Source: Rhizobium sp. AC27/96 (GTDB taxonomy: Bacteria; Pseudomonadota; Alphaproteobacteria; Rhizobiales; Rhizobiaceae). Taken from it: a DNA stretch of 64,000 nucleotides. The notes under the pieces are model-generated. The model did not search any database. It was not told the origin of the DNA and saw only the letters and a list, made by a program, of their open reading frames with translations. Positions within the stretch are counted from its first letter, which is position 1. Every line of letters starts with the position of its first letter. The position numbers and the translations under genes were made by a program. The stretch lies in contig NZ_LXKN01000046.1 of NCBI RefSeq assembly GCF_001692325.1, positions 366,126 to 430,125 of the forward strand. The letters are read 5' to 3'. Shown here piece after piece: positions 1 through 8,879 of the stretch.

Positions 1-132
1 TTCATCCAGCAATGCGGGAGCAATTGCGGAAAACCAGAGCGGCTTTCCAAACTGTGGCGGGCATATAACCGGAATGAGCCCCGGCGTCAACGCGGATTCT
101 TGCCGAAGGCTCGTAATTCCGGATTCCTGCGC

Positions 133-906
133 TCACCGGTTCTTGAACGCAGGCTTACGTTTTTCCATGAAGGCAGCCATGCCTTCCCTCTGATCTTCCG
201 TGCCGAACAGGCTGTGGAACAGGCGGCGCTCGAAACGCAAGCCCTCCTCAAGCGTGGTTTCCAGCGCGCGGTTGACCGCCTCCTTGGCCATCAGCACCGA
301 GGGGCGTGACAGAGAGGCGATCTTGGCGGCGGCGGCCAGAGCCTCGTCCAGCAGCTTGTCAGCCGACACGACGCGAGCCACCAAGCCCGCACGTTCCGCT
401 TCTGCGGCATCCATCATGCGGCCGGTCAGAATCAGATCCATCGCCTTCGCCTTGCCGACGGCGCGGGTCAGCCGCTGCGAACCGCCCATGCCGGGGATGA
501 CGCCGAGGGTGATCTCCGGCTGGCCAAACTTCGCCGTCTCGGAGGCAATAATGAAATCGCACATCATGGCGAGCTCGCAGCCGCCGCCAAGCGCGAAACC
601 GCTGACCGCCGCGATAACGGGCTTGCGCACCTTGGCGACCTCGTCCCAGCCACTCATCAAATCGTTCTTGTAGACATCGATGAAATCGAGCGGCTGCATT
701 TCCTTGATGTCGGCGCCGGCCGCGAAAGCCTTTTCCGAACCGGTGAGCACGATCACGCCAATCGCATCATCCAGATGGAAGGCGGCATAGGCCTGCTTCA
801 GCTCAGACAATACGGTGGAGTTCAGCGCGTTCAGCGCCTGCGGTCGGTTGAGCCGGACGAGGCCGACGGCCCCATGCGTTTCGACGATGAGGGTTTCGTA
901 GGCCAT
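133..906 (-). CDS. Enoyl-CoA hydratase/isomerase family protein
   Basis: A 257-residue crotonase-fold protein of the normal length for enoyl-CoA hydratases, which add water to trans-2-enoyl-CoA in beta-oxidation. Both glutamates expected to activate water are in their usual motifs: GGGCELAMMCD near residues 108-118 and GQPEITLGVIPGMGG near 128-142. The oxyanion-hole segment AAGADIKEM near residues 62-70 is also intact. It lies 16 bp downstream of mutM on the same strand, so the two may be co-transcribed. The hydratase family is secure. The acyl-chain substrate cannot be read from the sequence. Confidence 0.93.
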   Translation of the reverse strand: MAYETLIVETHGAVGLVRLNRPQALNALNSTVLSELKQAYAAFHLDDAIGVIVLTGSEKAFAAGADIKEMQPLDFIDVYKNDLMSGWDEVAKVRKPVIAAVSGFALGGGCELAMMCDFIIASETAKFGQPEITLGVIPGMGGSQRLTRAVGKAKAMDLILTGRMMDAAEAERAGLVARVVSADKLLDEALAAAAKIASLSRPSVLMAKEAVNRALETTLEEGLRFERRLFHSLFGTEDQREGMAAFMEKRKPAFKNR

Positions 907-922
907 GTCTCTCTCCCTTCAA

Positions 923-1813
923 TCAGCTTTGGCAGGTGGCGCAATAGAAAGAGGAGCGCCCCGCCTGAACAATGCGACCGACCGTACCGCTGCAACCGGG
1001 CGTACTGCAAGGCTGGGCTTCACGATCGTAGACGGAAAATGAATGCTGGAAATAGCCAAGCGACCCATCCGTCTGGATATGATCGCGCAGGGACGAGCCA
1101 CCGGCGGCGATCGCATCGGCAATGACCTCGCGTATGGCAGCGACCAGCGTCAGCAGTTCCCCGGTCGGCCCGCCGGCGTCGGTGACCAGCGAGCCGGCGG
1201 CGCGCAAGGGTGACAGATGAGACCGCCACAGCGCCTCGCAGACATATATATTGCCAAGGCCGGCAATGTTCTTCTGGTCGAGCAAGGCGCTCTTCAACGG
1301 CTGGGCCTTGCCGGCAAAGCGCTGGGCCAGATAGTCGGCGCCCAGTTCATTGCCCGTCGGCTCCGGACCGAGATCGCGGAAGAAGGGGTGGCTCCCAATA
1401 TCCGACCGTCTGACCATATCCATGAAGCCGAAGCGTCGCGGATCATTATAGATCACGCGTGCGCCACCGTTTACACCCGCCAGATGGAAGACGACGTGGT
1501 CGTGCTTCTCGTCCTTGGAGCGTGGATGATGGAAGTTGCCGGGCGCATCGGCCGCTACACCAGCCTCGACCCTGAAGGAGCCGGACATGCCGAGATGCGA
1601 GACAATCGTCATGCCGTCTTCCAGGTCGATCAGCAGGTACTTGGCGCGGCGCGACAGCGACGTGATGCCGCGGCCTGACACGGCCTGCGCGAAATCGGCC
1701 GGGAACGGAAAGCGCAGATCGTTGCGCCGCAGCTCCAGCGCCTGCAGAACCGCGCCCTCCATGGAAGGCGCCAGCCCGCGTCTGACGGTTTCGACCTCTG
1801 GTAATTCCGGCAT
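923..1813 (-). CDS. mutM: Formamidopyrimidine-DNA glycosylase (Fpg/MutM)
   Basis: A bifunctional glycosylase/AP lyase that removes 8-oxoguanine and formamidopyrimidines from DNA. The N-terminus is the diagnostic PELPEVE: after Met removal Pro is the Schiff-base nucleophile and Glu3 the acid. A RRAKYLL segment near residue 55-60 carries the conserved lysine. The C-terminus is the four-cysteine zinc finger (CSTPGC ... CATCQ) that inserts into damaged DNA. At 296 residues it is slightly longer than the E. coli enzyme, as in other rhizobia. It is divergent from ubiE across about 140 bp, the standard order in Rhizobiales chromosomes. Confidence 0.97.
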   Translation of the reverse strand: MPELPEVETVRRGLAPSMEGAVLQALELRRNDLRFPFPADFAQAVSGRGITSLSRRAKYLLIDLEDGMTIVSHLGMSGSFRVEAGVAADAPGNFHHPRSKDEKHDHVVFHLAGVNGGARVIYNDPRRFGFMDMVRRSDIGSHPFFRDLGPEPTGNELGADYLAQRFAGKAQPLKSALLDQKNIAGLGNIYVCEALWRSHLSPLRAAGSLVTDAGGPTGELLTLVAAIREVIADAIAAGGSSLRDHIQTDGSLGYFQHSFSVYDREAQPCSTPGCSGTVGRIVQAGRSSFYCATCQS

Positions 1814-1955
1814 GGCTATCCATCTTTATGTTTCAACCGCTTATGATCTGGGCTATAGCCCAAGGCGTTGCGGATGGTGATCTGGCTGATGAGATAGCGT
1901 GGCAAACGCGATTTCGCCATGGTCCGCGACTGAATTATGTAACGGAGTTGAGCCG

Positions 1956-2732
1956 ATGGCAGACAGCCGCACCTCCGCCGATGGCGGCATGGAAACGTCC
2001 TATGGTTTCCGCGAAGTAGCCGATGGCGAAAAGCAGGGCCTCGTCAACGAGGTGTTCCACAAGGTCGCCAAGCGCTACGACGTCATGAACGACGTGATGT
2101 CCATGGGCATGCACCGCGCCTGGAAGGACGCGATGATATCCGCGCTCAACCCGCGCAAGGACGCGGGCTACAAGACCCTCGACGTCGCCGGCGGTACGGG
2201 CGATATCGCCTTCCGCATCGTTGAAGCCTCGAACCGTCTGGCGCATGCGACCGTGCTCGACATCAACGGTTCGATGCTTGGCGTCGGTGCCGAGCGCGCC
2301 GAAAAGAAGAAGCTCTCCGACAACCTGACCTTCGTCGAGGCGAATGCCGAGGAACTGCCCTTCGAGCCCAATTCGTTCGACGCCTACACGATCGCTTTCG
2401 GCATTCGCAACGTGCCGCACATCGACGTGGCGCTGAAGGAAGCCTATCGGGTTCTCAAGCGCGGCGGCCGGCTGCTGGTGCTTGAATTCTCCGAGGTTGA
2501 CCTGCCGCTGCTAGACCGCGTCTACGACGCCTGGTCCTTCAACGCCATCCCGCGCTTCGGCAAGGCGATCACTGGCGATGCCGAGCCCTATCAGTATCTG
2601 GTGGAATCGATCCGCAAGTTCCCGAACCAGCAGGACTTCGCGACGATGATCCGTGAGGCCGGCTTCTCACGCGTGAGCTTCACCAATTACACCGGCGGCA
2701 TCGCCGCGCTGCACTCCGGCTGGAAGCTCTGA
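1956..2732 (+). CDS. ubiE: Ubiquinone biosynthesis C-methyltransferase UbiE
   Basis: A class I SAM-dependent methyltransferase that C-methylates the demethoxy/demethylubiquinone ring. The SAM loop LDVAGGTGD lies at about residues 75-83, and the family segments NDVMSMGMHRAWK and FGIRNVPHID are present. I chose the ATG at 1956 (258 residues) because it follows a GGAG Shine-Dalgarno at 1944-1947. An in-frame ATG at 1899 would add 19 poorly conserved residues. ubiB follows after 62 bp, which is the usual ubiquinone operon order. Confidence 0.96.
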   Translation: MADSRTSADGGMETSYGFREVADGEKQGLVNEVFHKVAKRYDVMNDVMSMGMHRAWKDAMISALNPRKDAGYKTLDVAGGTGDIAFRIVEASNRLAHATVLDINGSMLGVGAERAEKKKLSDNLTFVEANAEELPFEPNSFDAYTIAFGIRNVPHIDVALKEAYRVLKRGGRLLVLEFSEVDLPLLDRVYDAWSFNAIPRFGKAITGDAEPYQYLVESIRKFPNQQDFATMIREAGFSRVSFTNYTGGIAALHSGWKL

Positions 2733-2794
2733 AGCATGATGTCGAGCGATGTGACCCGACTGACGGCCTCCATCTCCAGAGACCTTGAGACGCT

Positions 2795-4369
2795 ATGAGT
2801 GCTTTCTACGCATATTTCGGCCTGCTCAGGGTCGGCTGGGTACTGGTGCGCGAAGGCGTGGTCATTTCGCTTCCGTCGGAAGGCCTGCCGCCGTCCGTCA
2901 GCCTCGCCAAATCCTTCGTCGGCATGTTTGCCCGCAAGCGCGCCAAGAGCCAGGCCCGCAGCGACCGGCTTGCCAAGGCCGTCGAGCGGCTCGGCCCTTC
3001 CTATGTGAAGATCGGCCAGTTCCTGGCGACGCGCCCCGACGTGGTTGGCGTCGACATGGCCAACGACCTGTCGCAGCTGCAGGACCGCATGGCTTTCTTC
3101 CCGCAGGCGACAGCGATGGCAGCTATCGAGGCCTCGCTCGGCCGGCGGATCGATGATCTCTATGCCAGCTTCGGCGAGCCGATCGCCGCCGCCTCCATCG
3201 CGCAGGTGCATCCGGCCGAAATCGAGACCGCGGAAGGCCGCAAGCGTGTTGCCGTCAAGGTGGTTCGCCCCGGCGTCCGTCAGCGTTTCGGCAACGATAT
3301 CAAGGCGATGTACCTCGTCGCCGGGCTGCAGGAGCGCTTCCTCCCGTCCAGCCGACGTCTTCGGCCAGTCGAAGTGACGCGGACACTCGAGCAAACCACC
3401 AAGGTGGAGATGGATCTGCGGCTGGAAGCGGCTGCCCTTTCCGAGATCGCCGAGAATACGGAGAAGGATCCGGGCTTCCGCGTTCCCAAGGTTGATTGGG
3501 AGCGCACGGGACGCGACGTCATCACCATGGAGTGGATCGACGGCGTCAAGATGTCCGATGTCGAGGGATTGAAGGCCGCCGGCCACGATCTTAACACGCT
3601 CGCCGATACGCTGATCCAGTCTTTCCTTCGCCACACGCTGCGCGACGGCTTCTTCCATGCCGACATGCACCCCGGCAACCTCTTCGTCGATGCCACTGGA
3701 ATGATCGTCGCCGTCGACATGGGCATCGTCGGGCGGCTCGGTCGGAAGGAACGCCGTTTCCTCGCCGAAATCCTCTATGGCTTCATCACCCGCGACTATC
3801 TCCGCGTCGCCGAAGTGCACTTCGAAGCCGGCTACGTACCTGCCCATCACAATATGGAAAGTTTCGCCCAGGCGATCCGCGCCATCGGCGAGCCGATCCA
3901 CGGCCAGCCGGCCGAAACGATCTCCATGGGCAAGCTGCTGACGCTGCTCTTCGAGGTGACCGAGCTCTTCGACATGGAGACGCGTCCCGAACTGGTCATG
4001 CTGCAGAAGACCATGGTCGTGGTCGAGGGCGTGTCGCGCATGCTCAATCCGCGCTTCAACATGTGGAAGGCTTCGGAGCCGGTCGTCGGAGACTGGATCC
4101 GCACCAATCTCGGCCCCAAGCGCATCATGACCGACCTCAAGGACGGCCTGAAGGCAGCCGTGAAACTCGCCGAAGCCGTGCCGGAAATCGCCGCCAAGAC
4201 GGAGAAGTTCCATCACGAGCTGCTGCATATGAGCGAGAATGGCCTGCGCTTCGATCCGCAGACCGCAGAAGCGATCGGCAAGGCCGAGGCCAAGCACAGC
4301 CGCTCCGGCCGTCTGGCGCTGTGGGTCATCGCGCTGGCACTTCTTTATATCGCCTGGCATCTGAGCTGA
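2795..4369 (+). CDS. ubiB: Ubiquinone biosynthesis protein kinase-like UbiB
   Basis: An atypical kinase/ATPase of the ADCK/UbiB family needed for ubiquinone synthesis at the membrane, 524 residues long. The family hallmarks are visible: the alanine-rich nucleotide loop AAASIAQVH near residue 131-139, the VAVKVVRPG lysine strand, and the catalytic-loop segment HADMHPGNLF near residue 288 followed by the metal-binding VDMG. A hydrophobic C-terminal anchor (about residues 505-523) fits membrane attachment. It follows ubiE. In the rhizobial arrangement I know, coaBC comes next, but here coaBC is 14.9 kb away. Confidence 0.96.
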   Translation: MSAFYAYFGLLRVGWVLVREGVVISLPSEGLPPSVSLAKSFVGMFARKRAKSQARSDRLAKAVERLGPSYVKIGQFLATRPDVVGVDMANDLSQLQDRMAFFPQATAMAAIEASLGRRIDDLYASFGEPIAAASIAQVHPAEIETAEGRKRVAVKVVRPGVRQRFGNDIKAMYLVAGLQERFLPSSRRLRPVEVTRTLEQTTKVEMDLRLEAAALSEIAENTEKDPGFRVPKVDWERTGRDVITMEWIDGVKMSDVEGLKAAGHDLNTLADTLIQSFLRHTLRDGFFHADMHPGNLFVDATGMIVAVDMGIVGRLGRKERRFLAEILYGFITRDYLRVAEVHFEAGYVPAHHNMESFAQAIRAIGEPIHGQPAETISMGKLLTLLFEVTELFDMETRPELVMLQKTMVVVEGVSRMLNPRFNMWKASEPVVGDWIRTNLGPKRIMTDLKDGLKAAVKLAEAVPEIAAKTEKFHHELLHMSENGLRFDPQTAEAIGKAEAKHSRSGRLALWVIALALLYIAWHLS

Positions 4370-4608
4370 TCCTCGACGCATCTTGAGGCTTGAGCATCGG
4401 CGTGTGCCGTCTTCCTTCACACGGGAAAGGGCCGATCCCCGCTGCCCGCGCTCGCGAGCGGGAGCCTATGAGCCCAAGCAAACACAGAGTTGCATCGCAG
4501 CCGGACTCGCCTCAGAATTCACACGCCGCCGATTGAGGTGTTCGCCATTTGGGATATCCCATTGGCGATGAGGCTCGCATAGCCTTGCAAAAAAGGAGAA
4601 TAACGACA

Positions 4609-6192
4609 ATGGAGCGTCAGAGAGCCGGCATCGAACTCACCGGACAGCCCTTGGGGTTCAGCGATCTGGTTCGGATCGGCGCAGGCGTCGCGCTTCCTTC
4701 GGCATCGGAAAGTGGCATGGCGCGGGTGCGCCTGGCACGCGGCGTTCTCGAAAGCACCATCCAGTCCGGCATGCCGGTCTACGGTTCGACGACCGGCGTC
4801 GGCGCGATGAAGGATGTCGAGTGGTCGCCGGAAGATCTCGACGCCTTCAATCTCGGCCTGGTGCGTGCGCATCATTTCGGCACTGGCGCTCCCTTTTCCA
4901 TGTCGGTCGTGCGCAACGCCATGGCGATCCGCGTCAACACTGCCCTGACGGGGCAGGTCGGATGTTCGCAGGAGCTGATCGATTCCTATCTGCAGTTGCT
5001 GCGCGCCGATGTCATCCCTGTGGTACGGCGCACCGGCTCGATCGGCTGCGCCGATATCGGCCTGATGGGCCAGATCGGCGCGGTTCTGACCGGCGTCGGC
5101 GAAGCCGTCTATCGTGGCCGCCGCATGCAGGCGGCCGATGCCTTCGACGCCGCCGGCATCAGCGCCGTGAAGATGCTCCCGCGTGACAGCCTGGCTTCGC
5201 TTAGCGTCAATGCCGTAAGCTTCGCCGCTGCCGCCGAGACCACCCGCAACGCCGCTGCCTCGATCCGCGTGCTGCTTGCTACCGCCATGATGGCCGCTGG
5301 CGCTCTTGGCGCTTCGCGTGACCCCTGGATCGCGGTGCGCCATGTCGGCACCGCCCGCGAGGCGCTGATCGGCGCCTGGCTTTGCAATGCCTCGGATGAA
5401 TGGCCCTGGCCGGTCGCGACCCATGTGCAGGACCCGCTGAGCCTGCGCATGATCGGACAGGTCTTCGGCGCCGTCATCGAGAACCTGTTGACGGCCGGTC
5501 ACAAGATTCTCGCCGCCACCGGCCGCTCCGACGACAACCCCGTCATCGTCGACGGGCGCGTCATGACCTCGGGCGGTTCGCTGCCGCTCGACGTTACCAT
5601 TCTGCTTGAAGCCGCCGTGATCTGCATGGCACACGCTGCCCGCAACGCCTTCAATCGCTGCGTCCTGCTCGGCAACGGCCAACGTCGCGGCTTGCCGGTC
5701 AATCTCGTGCCGGAGGGCAAGATCGCCACTGGTTTCGGACCAATCATCAAGCTAGCGGGTGAGATCTTCTCGCGCGTGCTCTCCATGTCCAACCCGGTTT
5801 CGGCGCAATCGCTTGTCGTCGCGGGCGGCATGGAGGACGAGGCTGCCTTCCTGCCGCTGGTCATCGAACGCTTCGAGCGGCAGATGCGGGCGCTGAAGCG
5901 CCTGGCGGCATTGGAAGCGCTGCTTTCGGCCCAGGCGATGGACATCCTCGGCGACAAGCCGGAAGGCGTTGCGCGCATGCTCTACGACGTCGTGCGCAAG
6001 CATGCCGATTTCTATGTGGTCGACCGTCCCCTTTCAGCAGAAGTCGAGGCGATCGAAGAAGAGCTTGCTTCCGAGGCCTTCATTTCCGAAATGATCGCCC
6101 ACAAGCCGATCCTTGCCTATGATGATTTCTTCGCGCTCGGCTCGCTGGAGCGTGTCGAAGAGCGGCTATATCGCGACACCGTCGCCATCTGA
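4609..6192 (+). CDS. Aromatic amino acid lyase-family protein without MIO triad; probable ergothionase
   Basis: A 527-residue protein of the histidine/phenylalanine ammonia-lyase superfamily (GSTTGVGAMKD N-terminal motif, DNPV and GNGQRRG motifs). The start at 4609 follows an AGGAG about 10 bp upstream. The Ala-Ser-Gly triad that cyclises into the MIO cofactor is missing: the segment reads GSIGCADIG, with C147-A148-D149. From family knowledge, ergothionase eliminates trimethylamine from ergothioneine without MIO, giving thiourocanate. Four downstream genes encode the remaining steps to glutamate, so ergothionase is my preferred call over histidine ammonia-lyase. The exact substrate is inference. 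Confidence 0.8.
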   Translation: MERQRAGIELTGQPLGFSDLVRIGAGVALPSASESGMARVRLARGVLESTIQSGMPVYGSTTGVGAMKDVEWSPEDLDAFNLGLVRAHHFGTGAPFSMSVVRNAMAIRVNTALTGQVGCSQELIDSYLQLLRADVIPVVRRTGSIGCADIGLMGQIGAVLTGVGEAVYRGRRMQAADAFDAAGISAVKMLPRDSLASLSVNAVSFAAAAETTRNAAASIRVLLATAMMAAGALGASRDPWIAVRHVGTAREALIGAWLCNASDEWPWPVATHVQDPLSLRMIGQVFGAVIENLLTAGHKILAATGRSDDNPVIVDGRVMTSGGSLPLDVTILLEAAVICMAHAARNAFNRCVLLGNGQRRGLPVNLVPEGKIATGFGPIIKLAGEIFSRVLSMSNPVSAQSLVVAGGMEDEAAFLPLVIERFERQMRALKRLAALEALLSAQAMDILGDKPEGVARMLYDVVRKHADFYVVDRPLSAEVEAIEEELASEAFISEMIAHKPILAYDDFFALGSLERVEERLYRDTVAI

Positions 6193-6213
6193 ACCAACCG
6201 ATAAGCGGAGAGA

Positions 6214-7602
6214 ATGCATATGGCCGATTTCGATCTTGTTCTTCAGGGCACGGTTGTTTTGCCTGAGCGCATCGTGGAGGCGGGTTATGTCGCCGTGCGC
6301 GACGGCAAGATCGCCGAGATCGGCATCGGCGTGCCGCCAGCGGCACGCGAGCGGCATCTGCTCGGCAAGGCGCTGATCCTGCCCGGCGCGATCGATGCGC
6401 AGGTGCATTCGCTATCGCAGAAGGATCAGGAAGACTTCGTCTGGTCGACGCGCTCGGCGGCGGCCGGCGGCGTCACCACCATCGTCGACATGCCCTATGA
6501 CGAAGGCAATCTCGTCTGCTCGGCTGAATCCTTGAAGAAGAAGATCGACCATGCCTCTCCGCAGGCGCGCGTCGATTTCGCTCTCTATGGCACGATCGAC
6601 CCGGAAGAGGGCCCGGCGCGCATCGCCGAAATGGTCGAGGCCGGCGTTGCCGCCTTCAAATTCTCGACCTTCGGCACGGACCCGAAGCGCTTCCCCCGCA
6701 TCCCGCCTGCTCTTCTCGACGCCTGCTTTGCCGCCATCGCGCCGACCGGGCTGACCGCCGGGGTCCACAATGAGGATGACGAAGCGGTCCGCACCTATAT
6801 GGAGCAGGTGAAGGCGAGCGGCGTGACCGACTATCGCGCCCACGGCCTTTCCCGCCCGCCGATCACTGAGCTTCTCGCCATGCACACGATCTTCGAGACG
6901 GGTGCGGATACCGGCTGCCCGGCCCATGTCGTGCATTGCTCGCTCGGCCGTGGCTATGATATTGCCCGCGCCTATCGCCGCGACGGCTTCGAAGCGACCG
7001 TTGAATGCTGCATCCATTATCTGACGCTCGACGAGGAAAACGATGTGCGGCGCCTCGGCGGCAAGGCGAAAATCAATCCGCCGATCCGCCCGCGCGCCGA
7101 AGTGGAAAGCTTGTGGCGCAAGGTGGCGGAAGGCAATGTCTGGCTGGTCTCGACCGACCATGTCAGCTGGTCGGAAAACCGCAAGACCAATCCGGATATG
7201 CTGGCGAACGCTTCCGGCGTGCCGGGACTGGAGGTCATGGTGCCGCTCTTCGTCAAGGGTGCTCTCGAACGCGGCGTGCCGCTCACCTGGGCCGCGAAGC
7301 TGATGGCAGAGAATCCGGCTAAGCATTTCCGTCTCGACCATATCAAGGGCGCGCTGACGCCGGGCAAGGATGCCGACATCGTCGTGCTGGAACCACGCGA
7401 AATGGTCTATGACGCAGCCGCCAGCGGCAACAATGTCGTTGGCTGGAGCCCCTATAACGGCATCCGTCTGCCCTGGACTGTGTCGGCCGCCTACCTTAGA
7501 GGCAAGCAGATCACCGAGGGACAGAAGGTGCTGGCCGAACCCGGCTCCGGCAACTTCGTGCGCCCCTTGCCTCGCCAAATCATTGCCGGAGATGCTGCCT
7601 GA
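6214..7602 (+). CDS. Hydantoinase/dihydropyrimidinase-family amidohydrolase; probable hydantoin-5-propionate amidohydrolase
   Basis: A 462-residue cyclic amidohydrolase of the allantoinase/hydantoinase clade that should open a hydantoin ring to an N-carbamoyl amino acid. Most metal ligands are visible: the carboxylated-lysine region AAFKFST, VHNEDDE, VVHCSLG and the aspartate of STDHVSW. The first HxH metal motif is changed to Q63-V-H65 (AIDAQVHS), which is unusual. It sits 21 bp after the lyase gene, and its stop overlaps the start of the next gene (TGATG), so it is translationally coupled. In the proposed ergothioneine route it acts on L-hydantoin-5-propionate. The family is certain; the substrate is inferred from context. 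Confidence 0.82.
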   Translation: MHMADFDLVLQGTVVLPERIVEAGYVAVRDGKIAEIGIGVPPAARERHLLGKALILPGAIDAQVHSLSQKDQEDFVWSTRSAAAGGVTTIVDMPYDEGNLVCSAESLKKKIDHASPQARVDFALYGTIDPEEGPARIAEMVEAGVAAFKFSTFGTDPKRFPRIPPALLDACFAAIAPTGLTAGVHNEDDEAVRTYMEQVKASGVTDYRAHGLSRPPITELLAMHTIFETGADTGCPAHVVHCSLGRGYDIARAYRRDGFEATVECCIHYLTLDEENDVRRLGGKAKINPPIRPRAEVESLWRKVAEGNVWLVSTDHVSWSENRKTNPDMLANASGVPGLEVMVPLFVKGALERGVPLTWAAKLMAENPAKHFRLDHIKGALTPGKDADIVVLEPREMVYDAAASGNNVVGWSPYNGIRLPWTVSAAYLRGKQITEGQKVLAEPGSGNFVRPLPRQIIAGDAA

Positions 7603-8876
7603 TGACCGACACCAAACGCCGCAACCTGCCCGTCAACGCCGACCGCATCGCTGAAGACATCGATGCGCTGGCCGGCATTACCGAGCCCGGCCACCCCTGG
7701 ACGCGCCGCGCCTTTTCGCCGCTCTTCCTCGAAGGGCGCGCCTATATCGACGCACGGATGAAGGCGGCAGGACTTGAGACGCGCATGGATGCCGCCGGCA
7801 ACCTGATCGGCCGTCGCGCCGGCGCGAAACCCGGCCTCGGCACGATCCTTGTCGGCTCGCATTCCGACACCGTTCCCGATGGCGGCCGCTTCGACGGCAT
7901 CGCCGGCACGATTGCAGCGCTTGAAGTCGCCCGCTCCTTGAAGGATCGCGGCATCGAACTCGACCATGATCTGGAGATCGTCGATTTCCTGGCTGAAGAA
8001 GTCAGCATCTTCGGCGTCTCCTGCATCGGCAGCCGCGGCATGACCGGGCAGATCCCCGAGGCCTGGCTCTCCCGCATGAGCGGCGACCGCACGCTTTCGC
8101 AGGGCATTGCCGAAGTCGGCGGTGACCCTTCCGTATTGCTCGCTCAGAAGCGCCCGGATATTGCCGGCTTCCTGGAACTGCATATCGAGCAGGGGCCGGT
8201 GCTGGAAGCCGAGAACAAGGATGTGGGCATTGTCACCGCGATCGCCGGCATCACCCGCATCGAAATCACCGTGGAAGGCCGCGCCGACCATGCCGGCACG
8301 ACGCCGATGGATCGCCGCGCGGATGCACTGGTGGCAGCCTCGCAGCTCGTGCTGGATATCCGGCAGAGGGCGGCCGAGCAGGCGAAGACGCCGGGTCATT
8401 TCGCCGCAACCGTCGGCGAATTCCGCATCGAGCCGAATGCCGCTAATGTCGTGCCGTCCAAGGTCGTGCTGTTGATCGACGGCCGCGCCGAAATCCGTGG
8501 CGACATGGAAGATTTCCTCGCCTGGATCGACGGTGAAGTGAAGACCATTGCCGCCGATTACGGCGTGACGATCAATACGCCGGTCCGCGTCTCCGACAAT
8601 TTTCCGACACCGGGCGCTCCGGTGCTGCTCGAAACGCTCGAGCGAGCTTGCGAAACGGTCGGCGCCAAGCATCGCCGCATGGCCTCCGGCGCCGGCCACG
8701 ACACGGCCTGGATCGCCAAGGTCGCGCCCGCCGCCATGATCTTCGTGCCCTGCAAGGAAGGCCGCAGCCATTGCGCCGAGGAATGGGCCGAGAATGATGA
8801 TATCGCCATGGGTGCCGCCGTGCTTTTCGAAGCGGTGCGCGACATGGACAAGAACCTCAAACAGAACCGGGAGTAG
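7602..8876 (+). CDS. M20-family Zn-dependent amidohydrolase; probable N-carbamoyl-L-glutamate amidohydrolase
   Basis: A 424-residue M20 peptidase-family hydrolase of the allantoate/N-carbamoyl-L-amino-acid amidohydrolase type. The di-metal site can be followed: GSHSDTVPDGG (His near residue 86, bridging Asp), the catalytic AEEVS near residue 131, HIEQGPVLE near 193, and the distal His of GRSHCAEEW near 389. The lid domain has the DHAGTTPM motif. In this operon it would hydrolyse N-carbamoyl-L-glutamate to glutamate, CO2 and ammonia, the last step of ergothioneine breakdown. The substrate assignment rests on the neighbours. Confidence 0.85.
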   Translation: MTDTKRRNLPVNADRIAEDIDALAGITEPGHPWTRRAFSPLFLEGRAYIDARMKAAGLETRMDAAGNLIGRRAGAKPGLGTILVGSHSDTVPDGGRFDGIAGTIAALEVARSLKDRGIELDHDLEIVDFLAEEVSIFGVSCIGSRGMTGQIPEAWLSRMSGDRTLSQGIAEVGGDPSVLLAQKRPDIAGFLELHIEQGPVLEAENKDVGIVTAIAGITRIEITVEGRADHAGTTPMDRRADALVAASQLVLDIRQRAAEQAKTPGHFAATVGEFRIEPNAANVVPSKVVLLIDGRAEIRGDMEDFLAWIDGEVKTIAADYGVTINTPVRVSDNFPTPGAPVLLETLERACETVGAKHRRMASGAGHDTAWIAKVAPAAMIFVPCKEGRSHCAEEWAENDDIAMGAAVLFEAVRDMDKNLKQNRE

Positions 8877-8879
8877 CCA

